In this document: piece by piece, positions 44,572-52,765 of the stretch | Position numbering within the stretch: position 1 is the first letter of the stretch | How the letters are laid out: the number at the start of each line of letters is the position of its first letter | NCBI GenBank assembly: GCA_019347575.1 | Contig: JAHWKY010000003.1 | Coordinates: 62,001 to 126,000 of the forward strand | Length of the DNA stretch: 64,000 nt | Reading direction: 5' to 3' | Source: Actinomycetota bacterium | Lineage (GTDB): Bacteria > Actinomycetota > Nitriliruptoria > Nitriliruptorales > Nitriliruptoraceae | The notes under the pieces: model-generated | The model's input: only the letters and a program-made list of their open reading frames with translations | Databases searched by the model: none | Told to the model about the DNA's origin: nothing | Position numbers and translations under genes: made by a program

Positions 44572-44601
44572 CTGACACGGGCTCTACTACACGCGTAGTA
44601 T
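44572..44601 (+). promoter_or_regulatory. Promoter and palindromic operator of the binding-protein gene
   Basis: CTGACA (44572-44577) and TAGTAT (44596-44601), 18 bases apart, form a good promoter before the ATG at 44629. TACTAC-ACGC-GTAGTA (44585-44600) is a perfect inverted repeat overlapping the -10, a typical repressor position. AGGAGG at 44616-44621 is the ribosome site. The binding protein can therefore be regulated separately from the permease operon. Confidence 0.5.
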
Positions 44602-44628
44602 CGAACGACAACCCAGGAGGAGCAGCAC

Positions 44629-46017
44629 ATGCGGGTCCCCAGCAAGTGGCGGAAGGCAGCGGCGGTGCTCGCCGTGACCGCGCTCGCCGCGACGGCGTGC
44701 GGCGGCGACGACGATGACGACACGGCCACCGGCGGCGAACCGACCGGTGAGGCGACCGACGGTACGACCGGTGACGGAGGTGACGGCGGCGATATCGCCA
44801 CCGACGTCGGTGTCACCGAGGAGCCCTGTCCGAACCCGGTCGATGACAGCAAGGGCTGCATCTACCTCGGCATCCTGTCGGACCTGACCGAGGGCCCGTT
44901 CGCGGCCCTCGCGGTCCCGATCGTGGAGGGTCAGAAGGCCTTCTGGCAGCGTGTCAACGAGAACGGCGGGATCGCCGATCGTTACGAGATCGACATCGAC
45001 ACCTACACGCGCGACAACAAGTACAACCCGCAGGAGCACGTCGCGCGGTACCGCGAGATCGAGCCCAACGTCCTCGCGTTGGCACAGACGCTGGGGACGC
45101 CGACGACCCTGGCTGCGGCGGACCTGATGGCGGAGGACAACGTCCTCGGGGCGCCTGCGAGCTGGTGGAGCGGCTGGGAGTTCAACGACAACATCGTCCA
45201 GTCGGGTTACAACTACTGCATCGAGTCCATGAACGGGCTCGACTGGGCGATGGAGCAAGGTGACGTCGCGACCGTGATGGCCGTCGGCTACCCCGGCGAC
45301 TACGGCGGCGACTCGGCCGCGGGTGTCGCCCACTGGGCCGAGGCGAACTCGATCGAGTTCGACGAGGGCACCCACATCGTGCAGACGGCCCCGAACGCCG
45401 TGGCGGGGAACCAGGACGCTCCCGTGCAGGCGATCATGAACGTCCAGCCGGACGTGATCGTGATCGCGACGGGACCGCTCGAGATGGCCGAGATCGTCGG
45501 CAAGGTCGCCGCCGCCGGCCAGGAGTCGGGCTACGCGCCGCAGTTCGTCGGTTCCGTCCCGACCTGGAACCCGGCGGTCTTGCAGAGCGAGGCGGGTCCG
45601 GCGATCCAGGCCATGTACCGCTTCGTGGCCCCGTGGGGCCCGTTCGGTTCGGACAGCGAGGCGCACGCAGCCATGCAGGAGGCGCTGGGCGAGGGCAACG
45701 CACCCGACAACGACGGCTTCACCTTCGGATGGGTCTGGTCGTACCCGGTGCTCTCGGTGCTCGAGGCTGCCGCCGAGGCGGGCGACCTCACACGTGAGGG
45801 ACTCCTCGCGGTCATCGAGTCCGTGACGGTGGACTACGAGGGTGCCCTGCCGGACAAGAGCTACGGCGGCGACCCGAACGAGACGGTCGTGCGCGAGGCG
45901 CTGATCGTCGCCCCTGACCCCGAGGCGCCGCTGGGCGCGTCGGTGCAGGAGGAGTTCTTCGTCGGTCCCACGGCGGAGGCGTTCGAGTTGACCGAAGCGT
46001 GCGTGGCTGCTGGCTGA
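44629..46017 (+). CDS. Periplasmic-binding lipoprotein of the liv-type importer
   Basis: A 462-residue solute-binding protein of the type-1 fold (LivJ-like). The signal peptide ends in a lipobox LAATAC (Cys about residue 24) followed by an Asp/Gly/Thr-rich linker of about 35 residues. The core has GCIYLGILSDLTEGPFAALA, GQKAFWQRVNENGGIADRYE, DTYTRDNKYNPQEHVARYRE and TVMAVGYPGDYGGDSAAG, matching the branched-chain amino acid/amide-binding family. Since the operon includes an acyl-CoA synthetase, the ligand may be a carboxylic acid rather than leucine. A strong terminator follows at 46030. Confidence 0.88.
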   Translation: MRVPSKWRKAAAVLAVTALAATACGGDDDDDTATGGEPTGEATDGTTGDGGDGGDIATDVGVTEEPCPNPVDDSKGCIYLGILSDLTEGPFAALAVPIVEGQKAFWQRVNENGGIADRYEIDIDTYTRDNKYNPQEHVARYREIEPNVLALAQTLGTPTTLAAADLMAEDNVLGAPASWWSGWEFNDNIVQSGYNYCIESMNGLDWAMEQGDVATVMAVGYPGDYGGDSAAGVAHWAEANSIEFDEGTHIVQTAPNAVAGNQDAPVQAIMNVQPDVIVIATGPLEMAEIVGKVAAAGQESGYAPQFVGSVPTWNPAVLQSEAGPAIQAMYRFVAPWGPFGSDSEAHAAMQEALGEGNAPDNDGFTFGWVWSYPVLSVLEAAAEAGDLTREGLLAVIESVTVDYEGALPDKSYGGDPNETVVREALIVAPDPEAPLGASVQEEFFVGPTAEAFELTEACVAAG

Positions 46018-46029
46018 CGCGGGACACGA

Positions 46030-46063
46030 CGAGGAGGGGCGGCCAGCTGGCCGCCCCTCCTCG
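46030..46063 (+). terminator. Perfect 15-bp hairpin after the liv-type operon
   Basis: A GC-rich left arm 46030-46044 and right arm 46049-46063 are exact complements around the loop AGCT. No T-tract follows, as usual for high-GC actinobacterial intrinsic terminators. It lies 13 bases after the binding-protein stop. Confidence 0.8.
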
Positions 46064-46157
46064 CGTGGGTGGCAGGAGACCGGGGTGTCGGCGGCGAAGT
46101 CCCTGGTGACCGGAGACGGGAGACCCCCGCGTGCCCGGTTCACCGGAGGATGACCCC

Positions 46158-47654
46158 ATGCGTCGGAAGTTCGCGCTCCTGCTGTCCATCGGCCTCGTCG
46201 CCGCCCTCGTACCCGCTCTGTCCGCCTTGCCGGCCTTGTCGGACGATTGCTCCGAGCACGCCCCGCCCCCGCTCGAGTTCGACCGTCGCCGCTACATCGA
46301 CACGACGCGTGCGGGTGGCGAGCCCGTCAGCGTCGTCGCGCCGGACGGATCGATCAGCGTCTCGGCTCACGCGGGGACGACCCACATCTACAAGGACCCG
46401 GCGGCGCTGCCCGGCTACTACGACTTCCTGGGCAGCTACTACAACCAGACGCTGAACTGGCGCTCCACCGACGGCGGCGAGACGTGGCAGTACGTGGGCA
46501 CCGCCGGCCTGCCGGTCGGTCCCCACAGCCCGACGTCGACCGGGTTCAGTGACCCCGACTTCGACATCGACCTCGGTGGACGCATCTACAACACCGAGAT
46601 CGACCTGGCGAACGTCGCGGTGTTCTCCAGCGACGACTACGGCCAGTCCTACAACCTCGCCGAGGCCTTCGTCACGGCCGGCGACCGTCCCTGGGTCACG
46701 GGCGGCAACCCCGAGGAGGTCTTCCTCTACGTCAACCTGCCCAAGCAGCTGTGGCGCTCCGAGAACGGCGGCATCACCTGGGACATGGTGAAGACGGGCT
46801 TCCCGGGAACGAGCAAGCTCATCCGCGACCCGCTCCAGGTCGACTGGGAGAACCTCGACGCACCCGGGTTCATCGCCCCCGCCGGCCAGAGCGGGATCAC
46901 CATCACGCCGGACGACGGCGAGACGTGGGTCACCCACCCGAACATCGAAGACGGTAAGAGACTTGAGTCCGGCACGCAGTTCTTCGGCGCCATCGCCATC
47001 GACAACGGCGGCACGGTGTACCAGTCCAGCGCCGGCGGCTACCGCGGCTCGAGCGACACCAACCCCAACGGCTTCGTCGAGTTCGCGTACTTCGAGCGCG
47101 ACCCGGAGGTCGTGACGAACGGGACGTGGGGCGAGAAGGTCATGCTCGACATCCCCGAGGGCGACGCGATGTGGCCCTGGATCATCGCCGGAGACGACGG
47201 ACGTGTCGCCGTGACCTGGTACCAGACGCTCGTCGATCCCGAGACCGGCGAGCACGACCCGACGAAGTTCTACCTGTTCGTCGCGTACTCGCTGAACGCG
47301 CACGGCTCCGAGGACGGCTGCCCGCCGCAGTTCGCGATCACGAACGCGTCGAAGGACCCGATCCACGTCGGCAACATCTGCCTCAGCGGCACGACCTGCA
47401 ACGCCAACCAGAGCTTCGAGGCCGGCGATAGGCGGCTGGGTGACTTCTTCACGGTGAACTTCGACCACGAGGGCACCATCTTCGTGGTCAGCGGTGACAC
47501 CACCGTCGCCAACCCCGTCGGTGGACCCAAGCCGGTCGGCAACCCGATCTTCATCAAGGCGACCGAGGGCGGCAAGCTGCTCGAGCAGCCGCGCGAGCTG
47601 GAGCCGACCCGGTGCCTGTACAACATCGACGCGCTCTGCGGCGGCAGCGACTGA
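46158..47654 (+). CDS. Secreted Asp-box (BNR) beta-propeller-like protein
   Basis: A 498-residue exported protein. The ATG at 46158 has GGAGG 8 bases upstream; an upstream start at 46131 lacks a site. The signal peptide is KFALLLSIGLVAALVPALSA. Asp-box motifs, with SxDxGxTW pattern, occur at WRSTDGGETWQYV, WRSENGGITWDMV and ITPDDGETWVT, with a looser FSSDDYGQSYN. These mark the sialidase-like propeller fold, but the catalytic arginine triad and FRIP motif of true sialidases were not found. It may bind or cleave an extracellular glycan or be a structural propeller. A terminator hairpin follows at 47677. Confidence 0.72.
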   Translation: MRRKFALLLSIGLVAALVPALSALPALSDDCSEHAPPPLEFDRRRYIDTTRAGGEPVSVVAPDGSISVSAHAGTTHIYKDPAALPGYYDFLGSYYNQTLNWRSTDGGETWQYVGTAGLPVGPHSPTSTGFSDPDFDIDLGGRIYNTEIDLANVAVFSSDDYGQSYNLAEAFVTAGDRPWVTGGNPEEVFLYVNLPKQLWRSENGGITWDMVKTGFPGTSKLIRDPLQVDWENLDAPGFIAPAGQSGITITPDDGETWVTHPNIEDGKRLESGTQFFGAIAIDNGGTVYQSSAGGYRGSSDTNPNGFVEFAYFERDPEVVTNGTWGEKVMLDIPEGDAMWPWIIAGDDGRVAVTWYQTLVDPETGEHDPTKFYLFVAYSLNAHGSEDGCPPQFAITNASKDPIHVGNICLSGTTCNANQSFEAGDRRLGDFFTVNFDHEGTIFVVSGDTTVANPVGGPKPVGNPIFIKATEGGKLLEQPRELEPTRCLYNIDALCGGSD

Positions 47655-47676
47655 CCAGACCGCTGGGGAGAGAGGG

Positions 47677-47709
47677 CACGGAGGGCTCGCCATCGGCGGG
47701 CCCTCCGTG
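47677..47709 (+). terminator. Hairpin terminator after the Asp-box gene
   Basis: CACGGAGGGC (47677-47686) pairs exactly with GCCCTCCGTG (47700-47709) around a 13-base loop, 22 bases after the stop. Confidence 0.75.
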
Positions 47710-47736
47710 GCACGAGAGGGTGTCGGTGGGGTCCGG

Positions 47737-47742
47737 TAGCCT
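47737..47742 (+). promoter_or_regulatory. Candidate -10 box (TAGCCT) of pcrA
   Basis: TAGCCT lies 36 bases before the TTG start of the helicase gene. Same hexamer as at 22924, 30928 and 61740. Confidence 0.4.
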
Positions 47743-47778
47743 CGATCCGCCGCGCCCCGACCGGGAACCCGACGTCTC

Positions 47779-49968
47779 TTGTCCGACACGCCGACGCACG
47801 CCGCCCATGCTTCCGACCACCTCCTCTCGGGGCTGAACCCCAGCCAGCGCGAGGCGGTGCTGGCCGTCGAGGGACCCGTCCTCGTGGTCGCCGGAGCCGG
47901 TTCGGGCAAGACTCGGGTGCTGACGCACCGCATCGCGCACCTGATCCAGGACCACGGCGTCGACCCCTTCGCGATCCTGGCCATCACGTTCACGAACAAG
48001 GCTGCGTCCGAGATGGCTGATCGTGTCGGGGCGCTGCTCGGCACTCGGCTGGGGCAACACATGTGGGTCACGACGTTCCACAAGGCGTGCGTGCGGATCC
48101 TGCGCCGCGAGGCCAAGCGGCTCGGCTACGCCAGCGCGTTCACGATCTACGACGAGGCCGACTCGGTGCGGCTCGTCACCCAGATCATGAAGGATCTGGG
48201 CATCGACGATCGACGGCTCACCCCCAAGGGGGTGCGCTACGCCATCAGCGCGGCGAAGGACGAGCTGATCGACTTCGAGACCTACGCCTCCGCCGCCTCG
48301 GGCTTCCTCGAGGAGCGCATCGCGGAGGTCTACCGTACCTACCAGGACCGGCTGCTCCGGGCGAGCGCCTTCGACTTCGACGACCTCATCACGAAGACCG
48401 TCGAGGTCCTCCGGCTGTTCCCCGAGGTGTTGGAGCACTACCGCCACCGCTTCCGCTACCTGCTCGTCGACGAGTACCAGGACACCAACCGCGCCCAGTA
48501 CCACCTGGTCAACGACCTCGCGTCCGAGCATCGCAACCTCATGGTGGTCGGGGACGGGGACCAGTCCATCTACCGCTTCAGGGGCGCCACGATCCAGAAC
48601 CTCCTGGACTTCGAGCGCGACTACCCCGAGGCGACGGTCATCAAGCTGACCCGCAACTACCGCTCGACGCAGAACATCCTCGACGCGGCGAACGCGGTGA
48701 TCCGCAACAACCAGCAGCGCCAGCCCAAGGAACTGTGGACCGACGCGGGCGTAGGACCGTTGGTCGTGCGCTACGAGGCTGAGGACGAGCACGACGAGGC
48801 CGCGTTCGTCGCCGAGGAGGTCGAGAAGCTCCGCGCCGAGGGCGAACACGGCTTCGACGACGTCGCCGTCTTCTACCGCACCAACGCCCAGTCACGTGTC
48901 CTCGAGGAGGTGTTCGTCCGAGTCGGCACGCCCTACCGCGTGATCGGGGGCGTGCGCTTCTACGAGCGCAAGGAGATCAAGGACGTCCTGGCGTACCTGC
49001 GCGTGCTCGTCAACCCCGCCGATGACATCAACTCACGCCGGATCGTGAACACGCCCCGCCGCGGCATCGGACAGAAGACGGTGGACGCCGTCGCCATGCA
49101 CGCGCGCCGCGAGGGCATCGCCTTCCTCGATGCCTGTCGCGCCGCCGAGCACATCCCCCAGCTCGGCGGCCGCGCGGTCTCGGCGGTCACCTCGTTCGTG
49201 AACCTGATCGACCTGCTCCGAACCCTCATGGTCGAGGGCGCCACGGTCGACGACCTCGTCGAGGAGGTGTGGTCACGGACCGGCTACCTCGCCGAGCTCC
49301 AGGCGGAACGTTCCATCGAGGCGCTCGGCCGCGAGGAGAACCTGCGCGAGCTGAAGTCGGTCGCCCAGGAGTACGTCGAACGCGATCCCGAAGGCGGGGT
49401 CGAGGGCTTCCTCGAGTCCGTGACCCTCGTCTCCGACCAGGACGAGCTCGACGACGACGACGAGGGCCAGGTCACCCTCATGACCCTCCACACCGCGAAG
49501 GGACTGGAGTTCCCGGTCGTGTTCCTCGTCGGCCTCGAAGACGGGGTCTTCCCCCACGTGCGCTCGCTCGACACACCCAGCGAACTCGAGGAGGAGCGAC
49601 GGCTGTGCTACGTGGGACTCACCCGCGCCGAGCAGCGCCTCTACCTCACCCACGCCTCGCACCGCACGCTGTGGGGCGGCACCTCCTACAACCCGCCGTC
49701 GCGGTTCCTGGCGGAGGTGCCCGAGGAGCTCGTCGAGTTGCGTCGGGCCGGTGGAGGGTCGGCTGCTCAGCGGGTCCGCGACCGCGAGGTCGTCTCGTTC
49801 GAGGGCGAGGAGTTCCGCGTCGGGGACCGCGTCCGGCACCCGCGCTACGGCGCAGGTGTCATCGTGCGCCTCGCTGGCCAGGGCGAGAACACCGAGGCGA
49901 CGGTCGTGTTCGAGGACGAGGGCCAGAAGCAGCTGCTCCTCGCCTACGCCCCGCTCGTGCGCACCTGA
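47779..49968 (+). CDS. pcrA: UvrD/PcrA-family ATP-dependent DNA helicase
   Basis: A 729-residue superfamily 1A helicase. The TTG start at 47779 precedes LNPSQREAVLAVEGPVLVVA. Motifs in order: VVAGAGSGKTRVL (Walker A), AITFTNKAASEMADRV (Ia), LLVDEYQDTNRAQYHLV (II), GDGDQSIYRFRGA (III), LTRNYRST (IV), TLHTAKGLEFPVVFLVGLED (V) and YVGLTRAEQRLYLTHA (VI). The C-terminal tail has the PcrA/UvrD1-type RVGDRVRHPRYGAGVI Tudor-like segment that binds RNA polymerase in homologues. Role: 3'-5' unwinding in repair. Its nearness to sucCD matches the uvrD1-sucCD order in Mycobacterium. Confidence 0.95.
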   Translation: MSDTPTHAAHASDHLLSGLNPSQREAVLAVEGPVLVVAGAGSGKTRVLTHRIAHLIQDHGVDPFAILAITFTNKAASEMADRVGALLGTRLGQHMWVTTFHKACVRILRREAKRLGYASAFTIYDEADSVRLVTQIMKDLGIDDRRLTPKGVRYAISAAKDELIDFETYASAASGFLEERIAEVYRTYQDRLLRASAFDFDDLITKTVEVLRLFPEVLEHYRHRFRYLLVDEYQDTNRAQYHLVNDLASEHRNLMVVGDGDQSIYRFRGATIQNLLDFERDYPEATVIKLTRNYRSTQNILDAANAVIRNNQQRQPKELWTDAGVGPLVVRYEAEDEHDEAAFVAEEVEKLRAEGEHGFDDVAVFYRTNAQSRVLEEVFVRVGTPYRVIGGVRFYERKEIKDVLAYLRVLVNPADDINSRRIVNTPRRGIGQKTVDAVAMHARREGIAFLDACRAAEHIPQLGGRAVSAVTSFVNLIDLLRTLMVEGATVDDLVEEVWSRTGYLAELQAERSIEALGREENLRELKSVAQEYVERDPEGGVEGFLESVTLVSDQDELDDDDEGQVTLMTLHTAKGLEFPVVFLVGLEDGVFPHVRSLDTPSELEEERRLCYVGLTRAEQRLYLTHASHRTLWGGTSYNPPSRFLAEVPEELVELRRAGGGSAAQRVRDREVVSFEGEEFRVGDRVRHPRYGAGVIVRLAGQGENTEATVVFEDEGQKQLLLAYAPLVRT

Positions 49969-49986
49969 CCGCTCGTCCCCGGCTTC

Positions 49987-50095
49987 TGACGGAAACGCGC
50001 GTGGATGCGCGTTGCCGTCCGTTGGGGGCGTGGTCGGGGGTGGGCGAGTGACGGAAACACGCGTGGATGCGCGTTAGCGTCCGCTCGGGGCGTGT
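49987..50095. repeat. Two 47-bp direct repeats, each an imperfect hairpin
   Basis: Units at 49987-50033 and 50049-50095 share about 85% identity and begin TGACGGAAAC. In unit 1, GACGG and AACGCGC pair with GCGCGTT and CCGTC around the loop GTGGAT. Unit 2 has one stem mismatch in each arm. They fill the gap between the convergent helicase and Rieske-like genes and may act as a two-way terminator or belong to a dispersed palindromic family. Confidence 0.65.
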
Positions 50096-50103
50096 CGGGT
50101 TCG

Positions 50104-50613
50104 TCAGGTGCAGGCGGGATCGGCGTTGCCGGCCCTCGTGCCGGGAGGGCCGTCCTCGAGGCGGGTCGGATCGACGTAGACGGTCCCGTCGTGGACCACG
50201 GTGGGGTGTGACGCGAGCGACTCGCCACCGTCGAGCGCACGCCCGGTCGGGCTCCACACCCGCCCCGATGCCGACTCGATGGAGTCGCTCTGCGGGCACC
50301 AGACGATCCCCCTGTCACCGATCGGGAACGCGCGGAGCCGTCCGCCGCGGACGAGGAGGACTCCGAGTCCCTCGACCTCGAGTGCAGGATCGACCGCGGC
50401 GTCGTCTGCCGCGGCTACGAAGGGATCGCCCGGAGGCTCGTCGGCGCTCCGCAGGAACAGCAGCCCCGCCACGAGCACGACCACCCCCGCGATCGCGGAC
50501 GCGATGATCCACTGCAGACCGAGCGGGGCGCGCAGCATGATCTTCCGCGCCCGCCGTGCCGCGCGGTCCGGCAGGTACCCACCCGGACCGAAGCCGGGAT
50601 CCTCATCGCTCAC
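50104..50613 (-). CDS. Membrane-anchored Rieske-like protein lacking iron ligands
   Basis: A 169-residue protein. The start is the GTG at 50613, overlapping the AccDA stop (GTGA). Residues 20-40 are soluble and basic, and residues about 42-62 are one membrane helix (WIIASAIAGVVVLVAGLLFL). The external domain contains VWCPQSDSIESASGRVWSP and TGRALDGGESLASHPTVVHD, with the strand order of a Rieske domain. The Cys-x-His ligand pairs are absent, so it should not bind a cluster. The fold call is tentative. It is cotranscribed with accDA; a partner function is unknown. Confidence 0.55.
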   Translation of the reverse strand: MSDEDPGFGPGGYLPDRAARRARKIMLRAPLGLQWIIASAIAGVVVLVAGLLFLRSADEPPGDPFVAAADDAAVDPALEVEGLGVLLVRGGRLRAFPIGDRGIVWCPQSDSIESASGRVWSPTGRALDGGESLASHPTVVHDGTVYVDPTRLEDGPPGTRAGNADPACT

Positions 50614-52124
50614 GCGCGTCCCCCACCGCGCCAGCGACGACGCCGGGTCGCCATCCGCGCCGGCCACGGCTGACCCGAGATCTCGTCGAGGTGCCGCAGG
50701 ATGGCCTCCCAGCCCACGACGACCTCGTCTCCTTCGGGTTCGGCGACCACCTCGTCGGCGATGCCGATCTCGGCCAGCCCTGACGCCGTGGGCCGCAGCA
50801 GCGCAGCGACCTCTGCGGCACGGGTGGGATCGCGGTGCAGGATCGCCGCGGCACCTTCCGGGGCGATGACGCTGAAGACCGCGTGCTCCTGGATCAACAC
50901 GCGGTCACCTACGGTCAGACACAGCGCCCCGCCCGATCCACCCTCGCCCATCACCATGACCACGATGGGGGGCCGGCACGCCAGCACCTCGCTGAACGTG
51001 CGGGCGATGGCCGCCGCGATGCCTCCAGCCTCCGAGGGCGCCGAAGCGTCCGCGCCAGGGGTGTCGATGAAGACCACGACCGGTGCGGCGAGGCGATCCG
51101 CGATGTGAAGACCGCGCCAAGCCTTGCGGTACCCCGCGGGCGTGACCCGCCCCGCGTTCGCGTTGCGATCGAGCGCGACCGCAACCAGTCGGCGTCCCCC
51201 GACACGGCCCAGGACGACGCGCACCGTCGGGTCGTCGCTGCCCTCGCGATCGCCGTGCAGCTCGAACGGATCGTCGAGCGGTGCCAGCCACTCCGATGCC
51301 CGGGGCCGGTCGGGGGCACGGGCGAGCTGCACCTGCGTCCACGCGTCCTGCTCGCCGACGTGTGGGTCGTCGAAGCGCTGCGGCTGCTCGTGCTCGGCGT
51401 CCGGCTGCGCCCAGCGCAGGAGGCGTTCCAGCGCGGTCGGCAGGTCGGGGCGTGCGACGACCGCGTCGACCAGCCCGGCCCGTTCCGCTCCCGCGGCGGT
51501 GTGCGACCCCTCCGGGAGTCGGCCGTCGGTCATCGCGGCCGCGACCCGAGGACCGGCGAAGCCGATCGTCGCACCGGGTTCAGCGAGCAGGATGTCCGCG
51601 TGGTTGACGTGGGAGGCGAACACCCCTCCCGTGGTCGGGTCCCGCAGGACGGCGATCTGGAGCAGCCCGGCGCGCGCATGCTGCTCGGCGGCGACGATGG
51701 TCTTGGGCATCTGCACGAGCGCGGCCATGCCCTCGTACATCCGCGCCCCGCCGCTCGTCGTCAGGAGCACCACCGGGAGCTGCTGCGACCTGCCGTGGTC
51801 GTACGCCTCCGCGATGGTCTCGCCCACGACCGTCCCCATCGACCCGCCGAGGAAGCCGAAGTCGCCGGCGAGGAACACCGCCTCGAGCTTGGTGCCGCGC
51901 AGGCGCCCCGTGGCGACCGACACCGCCTCGTCGAGGCCGGTCGCTTGGCGCGCCTCCTCTCGCTTCTGGGGGTAGCCCGGCCAACGCAGGGGATCAGGGT
52001 TCCACGCTGGTGGTTGTCGGAACACGGGGCTCTCCACGAGCCACCACAGGAACTCCCGCGCGCCGATGCGTGCCGCGGCGCGCTGGATGGGGTCCCACCC
52101 GGGGGTCACATCCTCTGTCACCAT
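50610..52124 (-). CDS. Fused acetyl-CoA carboxylase carboxyltransferase (AccD-AccA)
   Basis: A 504-residue carboxyltransferase. The N-terminal half is AccD-like: [40 protein letters not shown] and [20 protein letters not shown]. The C-terminal half is AccA-like: [39 protein letters not shown] and [20 protein letters not shown]. It lacks the Cys4 zinc ribbon of separate AccD proteins, as do actinobacterial fused forms such as Mycobacterium AccD3. It transfers carboxyl from biotin to acyl-CoA. The ATG at 52124 has GGAGG three bases upstream; the GTG at 52121 is equally spaced for use. No biotin carboxylase gene lies nearby. Confidence 0.88.
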   Translation of the reverse strand: MVTEDVTPGWDPIQRAAARIGAREFLWWLVESPVFRQPPAWNPDPLRWPGYPQKREEARQATGLDEAVSVATGRLRGTKLEAVFLAGDFGFLGGSMGTVVGETIAEAYDHGRSQQLPVVLLTTSGGARMYEGMAALVQMPKTIVAAEQHARAGLLQIAVLRDPTTGGVFASHVNHADILLAEPGATIGFAGPRVAAAMTDGRLPEGSHTAAGAERAGLVDAVVARPDLPTALERLLRWAQPDAEHEQPQRFDDPHVGEQDAWTQVQLARAPDRPRASEWLAPLDDPFELHGDREGSDDPTVRVVLGRVGGRRLVAVALDRNANAGRVTPAGYRKAWRGLHIADRLAAPVVVFIDTPGADASAPSEAGGIAAAIARTFSEVLACRPPIVVMVMGEGGSGGALCLTVGDRVLIQEHAVFSVIAPEGAAAILHRDPTRAAEVAALLRPTASGLAEIGIADEVVAEPEGDEVVVGWEAILRHLDEISGQPWPARMATRRRRWRGGGRA

Positions 52125-52166
52125 CGGCCTCCAACCTGCGGCCTGCTCGGCTTCCAGGACCTCGAC

Positions 52167-52172
52167 TAAGCT
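52167..52172 (+). promoter_or_regulatory. Candidate -10 box (TAAGCT) of the cobalamin-subunit gene
   Basis: TAAGCT lies 65 bases before the GTG at 52238, in the divergent gap after the accDA start at 52124. No clear -35 element was found. Confidence 0.3.
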
Positions 52173-52237
52173 CCGGCGGGGTCGGCGCCCGCCGCGCCAC
52201 CCCGCATCCTTCCAGACCCGCGACAGGAGAGGCGAAC

Positions 52238-52633
52238 GTGGCCGTCCGCGTCGTCGTGGCCAAACCCGGCCTCGATGGGCACGATCGAGGCGCCAAGGTC
52301 GTGGCTCGTGCGCTGCGGGATGCCGGCTTCGAGGTGATCTACACCGGTCTGCACCAGACGCCGGAACAGATCGTGAGCGCCACGTTGCAGGAGGACGCGC
52401 AGGCGGTCGGCCTGTCGATCCACTCCGGGGCGCACATGACGCTGTTCCCGAAGGTGGTCGAGCTCCTGCGCGAAGCCGGCGCCGAGGACGTCATCGTGTT
52501 CGGAGGCGGCATCGTCCCGAAGCCGGACATCCCCCTCCTCAAGGAGCAGGGGATCGCCGAGGTGTTCACCCCGGGCACGCCGATGAAGGCCATCGTCGAC
52601 TGGGTGCGCGACAACGTTCCCGACCGCAGCTGA
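52238..52633 (+). CDS. Methylmalonyl-CoA mutase cobalamin-binding subunit
   Basis: A 131-residue stand-alone B12-binding domain. The GTG at 52238 has AGGAG upstream; open frame before it overlaps the accDA region. It carries [20 protein letters not shown] with the base-off histidine motif DxHxxG, followed by [15 protein letters not shown] and VFGGGIVP, all contacts of the cobalamin nucleotide tail. Such proteins pair with a large subunit for methylmalonyl- or isobutyryl/ethylmalonyl-CoA rearrangement; that subunit is not in the window. Nearness to carboxyltransferase and succinyl-CoA synthetase suggests a propionyl/methylmalonyl to succinyl-CoA route. Confidence 0.88.
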   Translation: MAVRVVVAKPGLDGHDRGAKVVARALRDAGFEVIYTGLHQTPEQIVSATLQEDAQAVGLSIHSGAHMTLFPKVVELLREAGAEDVIVFGGGIVPKPDIPLLKEQGIAEVFTPGTPMKAIVDWVRDNVPDRS

Positions 52634-52640
52634 CCGTGCA

Positions 52641-52749
52641 GTGCTCAAGTAGGCCGAGGGCCGGTAGCACAACCCAGAGTGCTCAAGTAGGCCGAAGGCC
52701 GGTAGCACAACCCAGAGTGCTCAAGTAGGCCGAAGGCCGGTAGCACAGA
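52641..52749 (+). repeat. Three tandem 38-bp hairpin repeats
   Basis: Units at 52641-52678 and 52679-52716, and a 33-base third unit at 52717-52749, are adjacent with no spacer. Each starts GTGCTCAAGTA and contains GGCC-GAA-GGCC flanked by GTGCT and AGCAC, so it folds into a stem-loop. Unit 1 differs from the others only in the loop (GAG for GAA). They lie between the B12-subunit gene and sucC; the sucC ribosome site AAGGAGG follows at 52754. Confidence 0.85.
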
Positions 52750-52765
52750 GATCAAGGAGGGCCTC

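Noticed and set aside
46158-47654. True sialidase acting on the nonulosonic acid polymer
   Set aside because: Only Asp-boxes are seen; no FRIP motif, and the gene is far from the Leg operon with its own terminators.
52641-52749. CRISPR array
   Set aside because: The 38-bp units are directly adjacent with no spacers, and no cas genes are in the window.
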